NCBI GenBank assembly: GCA_938017795.1
Contig: CALIJZ010000020.1
Span: 1-64,000, forward strand
Reading direction: 5' to 3'
Length of the DNA stretch: 64,000 bases
From: an uncultured Bacteriovoracaceae bacterium
Lineage (GTDB): Bacteria > Bdellovibrionota > Bacteriovoracia > Bacteriovoracales > Bacteriovoracaceae
A model generated the notes under the pieces. It saw nothing but the letters and a program-made list of their open reading frames with translations. It had not been told where the DNA came from and made no database searches. The position numbers and the translations under genes are program-made. How positions within the stretch are numbered: position 1 is the first letter of the stretch; each line of letters opens with the position of its first letter. Below are positions 16,627 through 25,584 of this stretch, piece by piece.

Positions 16627-17997
16627 TTGATAAATAGATTAATTATTTTTCTGACATTGCTCAGCTGCGGTAATAAGGCCGTCTTAAATAACCAAACAAT
16701 GGTTACTCGGCCTTCTGTTGGAACTATTAATAATAGTGATTTTGGTAAATTTGCAGCAAAGTTTAAAAATCTCTCTCCAGCTTGTAGTGGAAAAATTGAA
16801 TGCCCAGACAACTTAGTTTTTCTAGGTTTTTTCAACCCCAGTACTTCAGTTGGTAATTATTGTAATGGGCTAATAGTATCTAAAGATCAAGTTGTAGTCC
16901 CTAGTAAATGTGTACCTAGGACTTTGCGATCTTCTGTTGGATTAGATTGTTCAAAGGCAGTTATATTAAAGGATCCTAAGTCTCGGAAGCACTATAATTG
17001 TAAACGGGTGACGGAAATTGAACTAGGTAATAGGTCTGGCAAATACGAACCATCCAGTATTATTAGTGATAGAGATTATATTGTATTCGAGTTTCCTGGT
17101 ATCGCTCTTCATCAAAAACATGACTTTAATTTTGATGCTGGATTTCAATTCAAGAAGGATTATAATCTTTATTATTATGAAATTAGTGAAAGAGAAAAAA
17201 AATTAAACTTGAAAAAAAATACTTGCACCGCTAACAGTAATACTTATTTGAGTCCTTTATCTAATTCTAAGTTTTCTCCCAATATTTCTGTTCATTGTCC
17301 TAGTGAAAACCTTGATAGAAAAGAACTCATTGGAGCAGTACTAGCTGATGGTAAAAAGTCACTTGGTTATTATTACCGACCTATTGCAAAATCTTTACTT
17401 AGAAGCCTAAGAAGTTCTCAAGAAATTATTTTTGATGATACATTGATCTCTGCAAACGGCTCTTGGATGAATTTTTCTTGTTGGGAGTTTTTAAACCCTA
17501 ATCCTTCTAATGAATGTTTTGTGGATTATAGTATTGATAAAGTAGGGAGTCAGAGAGCTTATTTATTAGATTTTAAAATTAGCAACGAAGATCTATATAA
17601 TCGCAATTTATCTGAAGTTCAAAAGAAATATCTAACTAAAGATCAGTTTGTGAACTGGGATATTGTTATTAAGAATGTTGGATTAAGTTATGAGCTAACT
17701 CCAAAAGAGCAATGCTTTCATAAGGTCAAACAATGGCCCGAGGATATGAAGAAGAAGTTCGTTTATGATATTGAGCTTAATAAACATATAGTTTTTCCAA
17801 GAATTACAAATTCATTCGAGGTTACTACTAAAATTATTGAAAAACCTAAGTTCATTTATACTATTAAGTTTAATTCAAAGCATGTTAAGAGAAGTGGAAT
17901 GTCAGATATTGAAATTATTCTAAGTCACTATGATATTTACGGAAATAGAAGATTTATCAAAAAGGATAAAATTAAAAATTTTCCAGTTTGCAAATAG
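16627..17997 (+). CDS. Lipoprotein with a degenerate trypsin-like domain (probable pseudoprotease)
   Basis: About 456 residues from TTG at 16627, chosen because AAGAGG lies 6 bases before it and it gives a clean lipoprotein signal (LLSC, Cys14). A TTG seven codons upstream is the alternative. YCNGLIVSKDQVVVPSKCV (ends at ~96) aligns with the trypsin CxGxLI...TAxHC block, but the catalytic His is Lys94. DRDYIVFEF fits the catalytic-Asp strand. Where GDSGGP is expected there is CPSENLDRKELIGAVL, with no such Ser. The C-terminal ~200 residues (beta-rich, several Cys) are unrecognised. Likely a binding or regulatory lipoprotein. Confidence 0.55.
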   Translation: MINRLIIFLTLLSCGNKAVLNNQTMVTRPSVGTINNSDFGKFAAKFKNLSPACSGKIECPDNLVFLGFFNPSTSVGNYCNGLIVSKDQVVVPSKCVPRTLRSSVGLDCSKAVILKDPKSRKHYNCKRVTEIELGNRSGKYEPSSIISDRDYIVFEFPGIALHQKHDFNFDAGFQFKKDYNLYYYEISEREKKLNLKKNTCTANSNTYLSPLSNSKFSPNISVHCPSENLDRKELIGAVLADGKKSLGYYYRPIAKSLLRSLRSSQEIIFDDTLISANGSWMNFSCWEFLNPNPSNECFVDYSIDKVGSQRAYLLDFKISNEDLYNRNLSEVQKKYLTKDQFVNWDIVIKNVGLSYELTPKEQCFHKVKQWPEDMKKKFVYDIELNKHIVFPRITNSFEVTTKIIEKPKFIYTIKFNSKHVKRSGMSDIEIILSHYDIYGNRRFIKKDKIKNFPVCK

Positions 17998-17999
17998 AC

Positions 18000-19025
18000 T
18001 TATTGCTTTAAGTCTCTCCAGCTTCTGCCTTTCTTATTTTTTTTAGTTAATTGCCATGTTCTAACAGCACTGTTGTGCTCCTTTAGAGTTTTACTAAATT
18101 TATGAGTCCCATTATTCTTGCTTACAAAGAAAAGATAATCATGAGTATCAGGATCTAAAACTGCTTTTATAGCATCGAGGCCTGGATTGGCGATTGGTCC
18201 AATAGGAAGAGATTTAATGGTATAAGTATTGTATTTGCTAGGAGCTAAAATATCTTTTCTACGAATATTTCCATCATATCTCTCCCACATTCCATAAATG
18301 ATTGTTGGATCAGATTGGAGCTTCATTTTTTTCTTTAGTCTATTAAAAAATACTCCAGCTATAATTTTTCTTTCAAATTTAGCACCGGTTTCCTTTTCAA
18401 CAACTGAAGCAAGAATGATAACCTCCTCAGGGCTTAAAAAAGTAGAGCTAAGGTCTAAGCTTTTTGTTTGAGCCTTAAAATGATTTGTCATTTTCTTTAA
18501 AAGTGATTCTGGAGTCTCATCTTCTTCAAAATTATATGTATCCGGAAAAAGATACCCCTCAAGACTGATGCTGTTGATACCTAACTTCTTAGCATAGTCA
18601 GCACTTTTGGCAAGTTCAATAAAGCGATCTTTGTTTTTAAGAAAATTTTTATTACTTAATATGTCAGCAATCTCATAAAGGTTTTTCCCTTCTGGTATTG
18701 TTACTAAGTTTTTAATTGCGTCCCCTGATACAAACATTTCCAAAAGATCATCAAGATTCATTCCATTTTTAATAATATAATTTCCACTTTTAAATTTACT
18801 TAATAAATTTTTATAAGCTGTGTATTTATGAAAAACGCGACGATTGAGAATAATACCTTCTTTATAAAGATTTTGATTAATTTTTGGGAAGTTATCACCA
18901 TTATTAATTTTAAAAGTAACTTCTGGGCCTTTATAAGAATAGTTGAGCTCTCCTTTAACCCAGAGATATCCACCAGCAAGAGCCAAGACACCTAAGATCA
19001 CAAACATGGAAAGAATTTTTTTCAT
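18000..19025 (-). CDS. mltG: Endolytic murein transglycosylase MltG
   Basis: 341 residues. One N-terminal membrane helix, then a LysM-like portion and the YceG catalytic domain. The catalytic Glu is in LASVVEKETG; LEGYLFPDTY, QSDPTIIYG and YNTY...LPIGPIANPG are family hallmarks. It cuts nascent glycan strands at the inner membrane and sets their length. It lies 19 bases downstream of ruvX on the same strand. Confidence 0.95.
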   Translation of the reverse strand: MKKILSMFVILGVLALAGGYLWVKGELNYSYKGPEVTFKINNGDNFPKINQNLYKEGIILNRRVFHKYTAYKNLLSKFKSGNYIIKNGMNLDDLLEMFVSGDAIKNLVTIPEGKNLYEIADILSNKNFLKNKDRFIELAKSADYAKKLGINSISLEGYLFPDTYNFEEDETPESLLKKMTNHFKAQTKSLDLSSTFLSPEEVIILASVVEKETGAKFERKIIAGVFFNRLKKKMKLQSDPTIIYGMWERYDGNIRRKDILAPSKYNTYTIKSLPIGPIANPGLDAIKAVLDPDTHDYLFFVSKNNGTHKFSKTLKEHNSAVRTWQLTKKNKKGRSWRDLKQ

Positions 19026-19044
19026 AGATTAAGGCTAATGAAAA

Positions 19045-19479
19045 TTAGCTTTTTTGGCCAAGAAAATCTTGTAGGATGATTTTAGCTGATACTGAGTCGA
19101 TTTTTCTCATATCAACTCTAAAGTTATATTGAGGAGAGTTTTTCATTTCCTCTTGAGCCTGAAAAGTACTTAACGTTTCATCTTGTTGGTGAATTTCTAT
19201 CGCGATATTTTGTATCTCAAAAAACTCTTTTAATTGACGTGAAAAATCAATCATTTTTTTAGAAGTAGAAGTTGATCCTCCATCTAGAAGATAGGGTACA
19301 CCAACAATAATATCTGAAATATCTTCAATTTCGACAATGGATTTAAGTTCTTTAAAAACGTTCTCACGTCCAGTATTTTGCACTCTTTCCATGCATAATG
19401 GAAAGGGATCACTTCCATCTCGAAATTGAGCTAGACCAATGAATTTTTCACCATAATCAATTGCCAAATAGTGCTTCAT
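19045..19479 (-). CDS. ruvX: Putative pre-16S rRNA nuclease RuvX/YqgF
   Basis: 144 residues with the RNase H-like fold and acidic residues: LAIDYGEKFIGLA (Asp), VGVPYLLDG, QQDETLST (Asp/Glu) and KIDSVSAKIILQDFL (Asp). The family matures the 16S rRNA 5' end. The mltG-ruvX pairing is common. Normal length; ATG start. Confidence 0.92.
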   Translation of the reverse strand: MKHYLAIDYGEKFIGLAQFRDGSDPFPLCMERVQNTGRENVFKELKSIVEIEDISDIIVGVPYLLDGGSTSTSKKMIDFSRQLKEFFEIQNIAIEIHQQDETLSTFQAQEEMKNSPQYNFRVDMRKIDSVSAKIILQDFLGQKS

Positions 19480-19609
19480 ATAGACACTTCTACCTGAATA
19501 TAGCTCGATTTATCAACTCTTCTTGACATATTCATGGCTAAGATGGAATTATGAATGAGATCTAATTTTAACTGGAACAAATTATCAATGTTCCCAAATT
19601 TTATAACTA

Positions 19610-19637
19610 TTTACACTTTGGAGAATAAAAGTATAGA
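19610..19637 (+). promoter_or_regulatory. Candidate sigma-70 promoter for rho
   Basis: TTTACA (19610-19615), 16-base spacer, TATAGA (19632-19637) in the 224-base gap before rho. It would leave a leader of roughly 60 bases, and AGGAGA precedes the rho ATG. rho leaders are often autoregulated, but no specific structure was identified. Confidence 0.5.
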
Positions 19638-19703
19638 TCCCAATTTCAAGTAAACAATAAATAATCAAATATTACATTCAGGTTAAACTCAGGAGAAAAA
19701 ATA

Positions 19704-20951
19704 ATGCATTTAACTGACCTAAGAAAAATGGACATGAAAAAATTAAGCACGATGGCAGGTAAGGCCGGAGTGGATAACCATGCAAGTATGAAAAGGCATG
19801 AGGTAATTTTTGCTCTTTTAAAAGCAGAAGCTAAAAAGAAGCAAGATATTTTTGGAGAGGGTGTTTTAGAGATTCTTCCAGATGGTTTTGGATTTTTAAG
19901 ATCTCCTGGCTACAACTACTTACCTGGAGCGGATGATATATATGTGAGTCCAAGTCAGATTCGAAAGTTTGGCCTAAGAAAGGGCGATACTCTTGCTGGT
20001 TCAATTAGACCACCCAAGGATGCGGAGAGATATTTTGCACTTTTAAAACTAAAAACAATTAATGAAAACACACCTGAAGACCATAAAAAAATGGTTCTTT
20101 TTGATAACCTGATTCCACTATATCCTGAAGAAAAGATTAGTCTAGAGGCCAAGCCAACGAGTTACTCTACGCGGATTATTGATCTTTTTGTTCCTCAAGG
20201 CTTTGGACAAAGATGTTTGATTGTTGCCCCACCAAAAGCTGGTAAGACAGTTTTACTACAAGATATAGCTAACTCCATTTCGCATAATCACCCAGATGCG
20301 AAGTTAATTGTACTTCTTATTGATGAAAGACCAGAAGAAGTAACAGATATGAGAAGAAACGTTAAAGCAGAAGTTGTATCATCAACATTTGATGAGCCAG
20401 CAAGTCGACACGTACAAGTTGCTGAGATGATTTTAGCAAAAGCTAAAAGACAAGTTGAAGCAGGAAATGATGTCGTTGTATTACTAGATTCGATTACAAG
20501 ACTTGCAAGGGCCTATAATACAGTTGTGCCACCGTCAGGAAAAATCTTATCTGGTGGTGTTGATTCCAATGCTCTTCATAAGCCAAAAAGATTTTTTGGA
20601 GCTGCTCGAAATATTGAAGGAGGAGGATCATTAACTATCATCGCGACTTCTTTAATTGATACAGGTTCTAGAATGGATGAGGTTATTTTTGAAGAATTTA
20701 AAGGAACTGGTAATTCAGAAATACAATTAGATCGAAAATTAATGGAAAAGAGAATTTTCCCTTGTCTTGATATAAATAAGTCATCGACAAGAAAAGAGGA
20801 CTTACTAATAGAGCAAGGAGCACTTCAAAGACTTGTTGTTCTTAGAAGAGTATTGCACCCAATGAATACAATCGATTCTATGGAATTTATAAAAAGTAGA
20901 ATTGAAAAAACAAAAACAAATGGTGAGTTCTTAGACTCAATGTCTTCATAA
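19704..20951 (+). CDS. rho: Transcription termination factor Rho
   Basis: 415 residues, canonical length without a large N-terminal insertion. Residues 1-45 form the helical Rho-N subdomain. The cold-shock RNA-binding domain follows ([23 protein letters not shown], the RNP-like motif). The ATPase has Walker [26 protein letters not shown], and the Q/R-loop regions ([21 protein letters not shown]). It forms hexamers that terminate untranslated transcripts. prfA follows after 11 bases, so rho-prfA-prmC-fxsA probably form one unit. Confidence 0.98.
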   Translation: MHLTDLRKMDMKKLSTMAGKAGVDNHASMKRHEVIFALLKAEAKKKQDIFGEGVLEILPDGFGFLRSPGYNYLPGADDIYVSPSQIRKFGLRKGDTLAGSIRPPKDAERYFALLKLKTINENTPEDHKKMVLFDNLIPLYPEEKISLEAKPTSYSTRIIDLFVPQGFGQRCLIVAPPKAGKTVLLQDIANSISHNHPDAKLIVLLIDERPEEVTDMRRNVKAEVVSSTFDEPASRHVQVAEMILAKAKRQVEAGNDVVVLLDSITRLARAYNTVVPPSGKILSGGVDSNALHKPKRFFGAARNIEGGGSLTIIATSLIDTGSRMDEVIFEEFKGTGNSEIQLDRKLMEKRIFPCLDINKSSTRKEDLLIEQGALQRLVVLRRVLHPMNTIDSMEFIKSRIEKTKTNGEFLDSMSS

Positions 20952-20962
20952 GGAAACTATAA

Positions 20963-22033
20963 ATGTTTGATAAACTCGAAGCAGTTGTTGTCCGTCATGA
21001 GGAGCTAACTATGAAGTTAGCTGACCCTACTATATATGATAGACAATCGGAGTTTAAAAAAATATCTAGTGAGCGATCTGCTTTAGAACCAATAGTAAAT
21101 ACCTTTAAAGAATATAAAGAAACAAAGAAAAACGTTACTGATGCTAAAGATATGTTAGTCAATGAATCTGACCCTGAATTAAAAGAAATGGCGCGAGAAG
21201 AGCTAAATTTAGGAGAGGCAAAGTTAACTGAATTAGAAGAAGAGTTAAAAATTTTATTACTTCCTAAAGATCCTCTAGATGATAAAGATGTCATGATTGA
21301 AATCAGAGCAGGAGCTGGAGGAAATGAAGCATCCATCTTTGTTGCTGATGTTCTTAGAATGTATCAAAACTATTTCAAGGAAGTTGGATTTAAATTTGAA
21401 ATGATCTCATTCAGTGAAAGTGATGAGGGGATAAAAGAAGTTATTATTGCAGTTAAAGGTGATCAGGTTTATTCACGCATGAAATATGAATCAGGAGTTC
21501 ATAGAGTTCAAAGAGTTCCCAAAACGGAGTCACAAGGACGAGTCCATACTTCCACGATCACTGTCGCAGTTTTGCCTGAAGCTGATGATGTTGAGTTTGA
21601 ATTAAATATGAATGATGTTCGAGTTGACGTGTATAGGGCCGGTGGAAACGGTGGGCAGTCAGTTAATACGACAGACTCAGCAGTAAGAGTTACTCATTTG
21701 CCTACCAATACTGTTGTTGCCATTCAAGACGAGAAGTCACAAATAAAAAATAAAGCAAAAGCTTTGAAAATCTTAAGTGCCAGAATCTATGATAAAATGG
21801 TAAGGGAAGCTCAAGCAAAAGAAGCAGCTGAAAGACGAGGAATGGTTGGAACAGGTGATAGAAGTGAGCGGATTAGAACGTACAATTTTCCTCAAGGTCG
21901 CTTAACAGATCATCGAATTGGACTCACACTTTATAGTCTAGAAAAAATTATTGAGGGTGATATGACAGCCGTCGTTGAGGCTTTAATTACTCATAATCAA
22001 GCTATGCTTCTTCAAGGTGAAACAGAAGCTTAG
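20963..22033 (+). CDS. prfA: Peptide chain release factor 1
   Basis: 356 residues. The N-terminal coiled domain, codon-recognition domain and GGQ domain (Gly230-Gly231-Gln232 in AGGNGGQSVNTTDSAVR) are all present. The stop-codon tripeptide position reads PKT (186-188) in RVPKTESQGR, where E. coli has PAT. The P-x-T frame is kept and identifies RF1 (UAA/UAG) rather than RF2 (SPF). Coupled to prmC, whose product methylates the GGQ glutamine, by a 17-base overlap. Confidence 0.97.
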   Translation: MFDKLEAVVVRHEELTMKLADPTIYDRQSEFKKISSERSALEPIVNTFKEYKETKKNVTDAKDMLVNESDPELKEMAREELNLGEAKLTELEEELKILLLPKDPLDDKDVMIEIRAGAGGNEASIFVADVLRMYQNYFKEVGFKFEMISFSESDEGIKEVIIAVKGDQVYSRMKYESGVHRVQRVPKTESQGRVHTSTITVAVLPEADDVEFELNMNDVRVDVYRAGGNGGQSVNTTDSAVRVTHLPTNTVVAIQDEKSQIKNKAKALKILSARIYDKMVREAQAKEAAERRGMVGTGDRSERIRTYNFPQGRLTDHRIGLTLYSLEKIIEGDMTAVVEALITHNQAMLLQGETEA

Positions 22034-22772
22034 AAATCTTCTCCTGACGCTAGGAGAAGATTACCCAGGTATTAATTTAAAGAGATTAACTGAAGAGTTT
22101 GAAAAGTTTCAAGGAAGCTTTAGTGAATTTGAACGTGAATTAAACAGTGGCAAGCCTTTAGCGTATATTAATAAGTGTTCCTACTTTTACAACTCAGATG
22201 TTTATGTAGATGAGAGAGTCTTAATTCCTCGTTTTGAAACAGAGATCTTAGTTGAACAAGCTTTAAAATTAGATGCTCTAGATATTCTTGAACTTGGTTG
22301 TGGAAGTGGGGCTATCACAAAAGCTTACTTAATTGATAATAATACCTCAAAAAATATAACAGTAAGTGATATATCTCAAGATGCCTTAGATGTTGCCAAA
22401 ATTAATTTAAAAAATTACAAAGTGAAATTTATTCTTAGCGATAAGTTTAAAAATATTCATCAAAGCTTTGATCTTATTGTCTCTAATCCTCCTTATATAA
22501 AAAGATCACAATTCAATGGAGTTCATAAAAATGTGATTAAATATGAACCTGACCTTGCCTTGTTTTTAAGTGATACAGAACATGATATTTGGTTTAAGGA
22601 TTTTTTTACTGGGGCTCAAAGGTGTTTAAATGCTGAAGGCACTTTATTAATGGAAGGGCATGAAGAAAACTTAGAAGATCTAAGCAAACTTGCTAAAGAA
22701 TTGGGTTTTAATAATATTGAGTGTATAAAAGATTTAACCGGTCGAGACCGAGTTTTAAAAATGAGGCTATAG
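22017..22772 (+). CDS. prmC: Release factor glutamine methyltransferase PrmC
   Basis: 251 residues, slightly short for the family. A small helical N-terminal domain is followed by a Rossmann SAM-binding domain: LELGCGSGAIT (motif I) and the catalytic SNPPYIKR. It methylates the GGQ glutamine of RF1/RF2. GTG start inside the end of prfA. The SD is weak, so translation is likely coupled to prfA. Confidence 0.93.
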   Translation: MKQKLRNLLLTLGEDYPGINLKRLTEEFEKFQGSFSEFERELNSGKPLAYINKCSYFYNSDVYVDERVLIPRFETEILVEQALKLDALDILELGCGSGAITKAYLIDNNTSKNITVSDISQDALDVAKINLKNYKVKFILSDKFKNIHQSFDLIVSNPPYIKRSQFNGVHKNVIKYEPDLALFLSDTEHDIWFKDFFTGAQRCLNAEGTLLMEGHEENLEDLSKLAKELGFNNIECIKDLTGRDRVLKMRL

Positions 22773-23245
22773 TGTTTTTAATTTTACTTTTCTTGTTTAC
22801 CATTGTTCCAGCTTTAGAACTTTATTTATTAATCTCTGTTGGAGCTCAAATAGGAACTCTCAACACGATTTTAATTATTTTATTCACTGGAGTTGTAGGT
22901 GCATTTTTAGCAAAAAGTCAGGGCCGAGCTATTATGTTTAGTGTTCAAGCAAAGTTAGCAAGCGCAAAAATGCCGACTAAAGAGTTAATTCACGGAATCT
23001 TTATTTTTGCAGGAGGTTTACTTCTAGTCACTCCTGGCTTTTTTACGGATATTCTAGGATTTTGCTTTGTCTTTCCTATAACACGATTGGGCTTAGTTCA
23101 ACTGGCCCACATCTACTTTGCTAAAGCAATAAAAAATGGAACAATTAAAGTCATGAAGACTCGTGGTTTCACTGAGGCAGGACGAAACCCAAAAGATCAA
23201 GGAACTGATAATGTTGTGGAAGCTGAATTTAAAAGAAAAGAGTAA
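22772..23245 (+). CDS. fxsA: FxsA-family inner-membrane protein
   Basis: 157 residues from GTG at 22772, which overlaps the prmC stop by one base and has TGAGG upstream. This start gives the typical FxsA beginning (FLILLFLFTIVPALELYLLI). About four hydrophobic segments follow, including TLNTILIILFTGVVGAFLAKSQG and the GGLLLVTPGFFTDILGF block that marks the family. The C-terminus is hydrophilic. FxsA relieves phage T7 exclusion in E. coli when overproduced; its normal role is not settled. Confidence 0.85.
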   Translation: MFLILLFLFTIVPALELYLLISVGAQIGTLNTILIILFTGVVGAFLAKSQGRAIMFSVQAKLASAKMPTKELIHGIFIFAGGLLLVTPGFFTDILGFCFVFPITRLGLVQLAHIYFAKAIKNGTIKVMKTRGFTEAGRNPKDQGTDNVVEAEFKRKE

Positions 23246-23246
23246 A

Positions 23247-23843
23247 CTACTTTTTCTTTTGTTCTAACATTTTCGCTCTATTAATTTCCATCTCTAATAA
23301 TTTATCAGATTCAGCTTTAATCATTTGATTAATCTCATCTTTAGTAAACTTTGAAGCATTTAATTGTTTAAGAGCAAGTTTTTCTTGATTCCCTAAGAGT
23401 TCGATTTCTTCTTTTAATTTTTTATCATGTCTTTTAATATAATCATCTCTAGTAATCTGAGCATTCTTTATAATATTATCTCGCCTCTCAACAGCACTAA
23501 TAAGAAATTTTACATCTCGTTTTTTTAAAGCATATTCTTTATCTTTATCATAAGTAAGCTGAGCGTTGGCTTGCTTGTCTTTAAAAGTTTCTTCTTCTCT
23601 TTGTTTCTTAGATTCTATACTTTTATAAACCTGCTCTTTTTTTGCTTTTGTTTTAGTTTCTATATCTTTAATGAAGTTTTCTTGCTTAACTAAAAGAGCT
23701 TTCCTTTTTTCAGCACTTTGCTTATCAACTAGGGCTTGCTTTTTTTGATATTCAGCATATTTTAGTTTGTCATTTAGATGTCTACCGTCACTTGCTTGAG
23801 AAGTTAGAGTTAAAAATATAGATGAAAGAATAATAAGTTTCAT
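23247..23843 (-). CDS. Secreted coiled-coil protein, unknown
   Basis: 198 residues. A short signal peptide (LIILSSIFLTLTSQA) precedes an almost entirely Lys/Glu-rich helical mature chain without Cys or Gly-rich loops, a long coiled coil. AAGGAG precedes the ATG. Periplasmic filament or OmpH/Skp-like chaperone are possible, but no family marker is present. It stands alone, convergent with fxsA. Confidence 0.6.
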   Translation of the reverse strand: MKLIILSSIFLTLTSQASDGRHLNDKLKYAEYQKKQALVDKQSAEKRKALLVKQENFIKDIETKTKAKKEQVYKSIESKKQREEETFKDKQANAQLTYDKDKEYALKKRDVKFLISAVERRDNIIKNAQITRDDYIKRHDKKLKEEIELLGNQEKLALKQLNASKFTKDEINQMIKAESDKLLEMEINRAKMLEQKKK

Positions 23844-23952
23844 AAGATCTCCTTAATAATTTTAATATTATTGTAACTTTGATCGGCCATTGAGAGCAAT
23901 AGCGCGGATGGTCATTAAAAGAGATTTAACAAAAAGGTAACTTTTGTAGAAA

Positions 23953-24867
23953 TTAATATCCTTGTAAAGCTTTGATTCTATTCTCAAGAGGTGGATGTGT
24001 ACTCATCATCGCCATAAATCCATTTTTAGAACTAATCTTCATTGTTTGAAATTTATCACCTGAAGTAGGTTTAACCATATCAAACTGTCTTTGAAGTGCT
24101 TTTAGTGCTGCAACCATCTTATGGCTTCCTGCTAATTGAGCAGCTCCAGCATCGGCCCTAAATTCTCTTCTTCTTGAAAAATAAGAAATTACAATCATTG
24201 CAAAAAAACCAATAACGGATTGAATTGCCATATAAATCATATAGCCAAACATTCCTCCACCAAATCCCATTGCTCCACGAGAGCGATTATTTTCTCCTCT
24301 CATAGCATTCATAATAATTCGAGTGATAATCTGAGCAAAGAACATAACAAAAGCATTCATTACACCTTGAATTAAAGTCATCGTTACCATATCGCCATTA
24401 GCAATGTGAGCAACTTCATGGGCCAGAACTCCATCAACTTCATCTTGATTCATATTGGCCATCAAGCCAGTAGAGACAGCAACAAGAGAGTTATTTTTAC
24501 TAGGGCCAGTAGCAAATGCATTCATTTGTTTACTTTCATAAACTCCAACTTCTGGCATTTTTTCAAGACCAGCGCTTTTTGAAAAATTATGTACCCTCAT
24601 CACAAGGTTATTATGACTTGGATCATGCTCTTCTAAGATTTTAATTTTATAAGCCCGTTTTGCTGATCCTTTACTCATCCATAAACTCATAAATGAAAAG
24701 ACCATTCCGTAAATTAGACACATTCCAAACATTCCAACATAGCCGCCACCTAGAGCTTGAGATAGTACAACGTCTAACCCTGTTAGTTTGAGGAATATAG
24801 AAAGAGTAATCATGATCGCAAAATTTGTGATCAAGAAAAATGAAATTCTTTTCGTCCAAGTAAACAT
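23953..24867 (-). CDS. htpX: Membrane-bound zinc protease HtpX (M48)
   Basis: 304 residues from ATG at 24867, preceded by AAGGAG; a longer frame would add 20 residues without a site. Two N-terminal membrane helices, then the zinc motif HEVAH (LAHEVAHIANGD), two further membrane helices, and the third ligand region RRREFRADAGAAQLAG. The C-terminus ends STHPPLENRIKAL, the family hallmark. HtpX degrades misfolded membrane proteins. Confidence 0.96.
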   Translation of the reverse strand: MFTWTKRISFFLITNFAIMITLSIFLKLTGLDVVLSQALGGGYVGMFGMCLIYGMVFSFMSLWMSKGSAKRAYKIKILEEHDPSHNNLVMRVHNFSKSAGLEKMPEVGVYESKQMNAFATGPSKNNSLVAVSTGLMANMNQDEVDGVLAHEVAHIANGDMVTMTLIQGVMNAFVMFFAQIITRIIMNAMRGENNRSRGAMGFGGGMFGYMIYMAIQSVIGFFAMIVISYFSRRREFRADAGAAQLAGSHKMVAALKALQRQFDMVKPTSGDKFQTMKISSKNGFMAMMSTHPPLENRIKALQGY

Positions 24868-25120
24868 AAGTTTCTCCTTATTTATGAAAACTTTTGTAGT
24901 TATAAGATAGTATTGATTTTTAAACAATCAAGGGGACTAAATAAAAATAAACTTCCTCATCTTTGTTATCTTAAATTTGAATTAGATCAAATTATTTGTC
25001 AGTGATGTCAATTTGAAAGGGAGGTAAAGAATAAATATAAAAAGGTGAAGTTTTTAGATTTATAATTGATAGAGATAGACGGTTAAATGTCTAATAGAAG
25101 TGTCACGTGGAGGTTCAGAG

Positions 25121-25450
25121 ATGAAAATTTTATTTATTATGAGCATGTTTGTTATCAATGGTTATTCATTTGAATGTAAAGGTCTTGTTAGTAGTACTTG
25201 TAAAAATAGTGATTCTTGCTATTGGGTGAGTGCATTTACAAGAAAAGATGGGGCGCAGGTTAAGGGGCATTGTAGAAAGAATCCTGGTAATAAAAAGAAC
25301 ACAAGTTTATTTGGTAGTAAGAAAAACAAGTCCAAGAAAAAGAAAGTTAAAAAAGAAAAAAAAACCAAGAAAGAGAAAATTAAAAAAGAAAAAAAATCTA
25401 AGAAAAAGAAGAAAAAGTCTAAAAAGAAGAAGAAAGAATCTGCTAAATAA
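25121..25450 (+). CDS. Small secreted protein with four Cys and a polylysine tail
   Basis: 109 residues from ATG at 25121, with GGAGG 7 bases upstream. Signal peptide (ILFIMSMFVINGYS), then a ~45-residue Cys module: FECKG, STCKN, DSCYWV, RKDGAQVKGHCRK. The last ~50 residues are almost all Lys with Ser/Glu, a histone-like cationic tail. Short Cys modules with C-x-W and RKDG..V..xCR words occur in uncharacterised bacterial and viral proteins; this is memory of a pattern, not a named family. An envelope or nucleic-acid-binding role is possible. Confidence 0.6.
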   Translation: MKILFIMSMFVINGYSFECKGLVSSTCKNSDSCYWVSAFTRKDGAQVKGHCRKNPGNKKNTSLFGSKKNKSKKKKVKKEKKTKKEKIKKEKKSKKKKKKSKKKKKESAK

Positions 25451-25584
25451 AAGATGACCTTTAAAGTAGGCACTCAAGCTTCAGATCTACTAACTACTAC
25501 CTATAATTCATGCTAACTGCTTAGTTTTATGTATATGCTATCGTTATTACTCATTTAATTGTTTTAATTAATGTTTGGAGCTTT

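Noticed and set aside
25219-25473. Minus-strand Phe/Leu-rich ORF and a second plus-strand Lys/Arg ORF over the polylysine region
   Set aside because: Shadows of the Lys codon run AAA/AAG in other frames; the 25121 frame has SD, signal peptide and Cys module.
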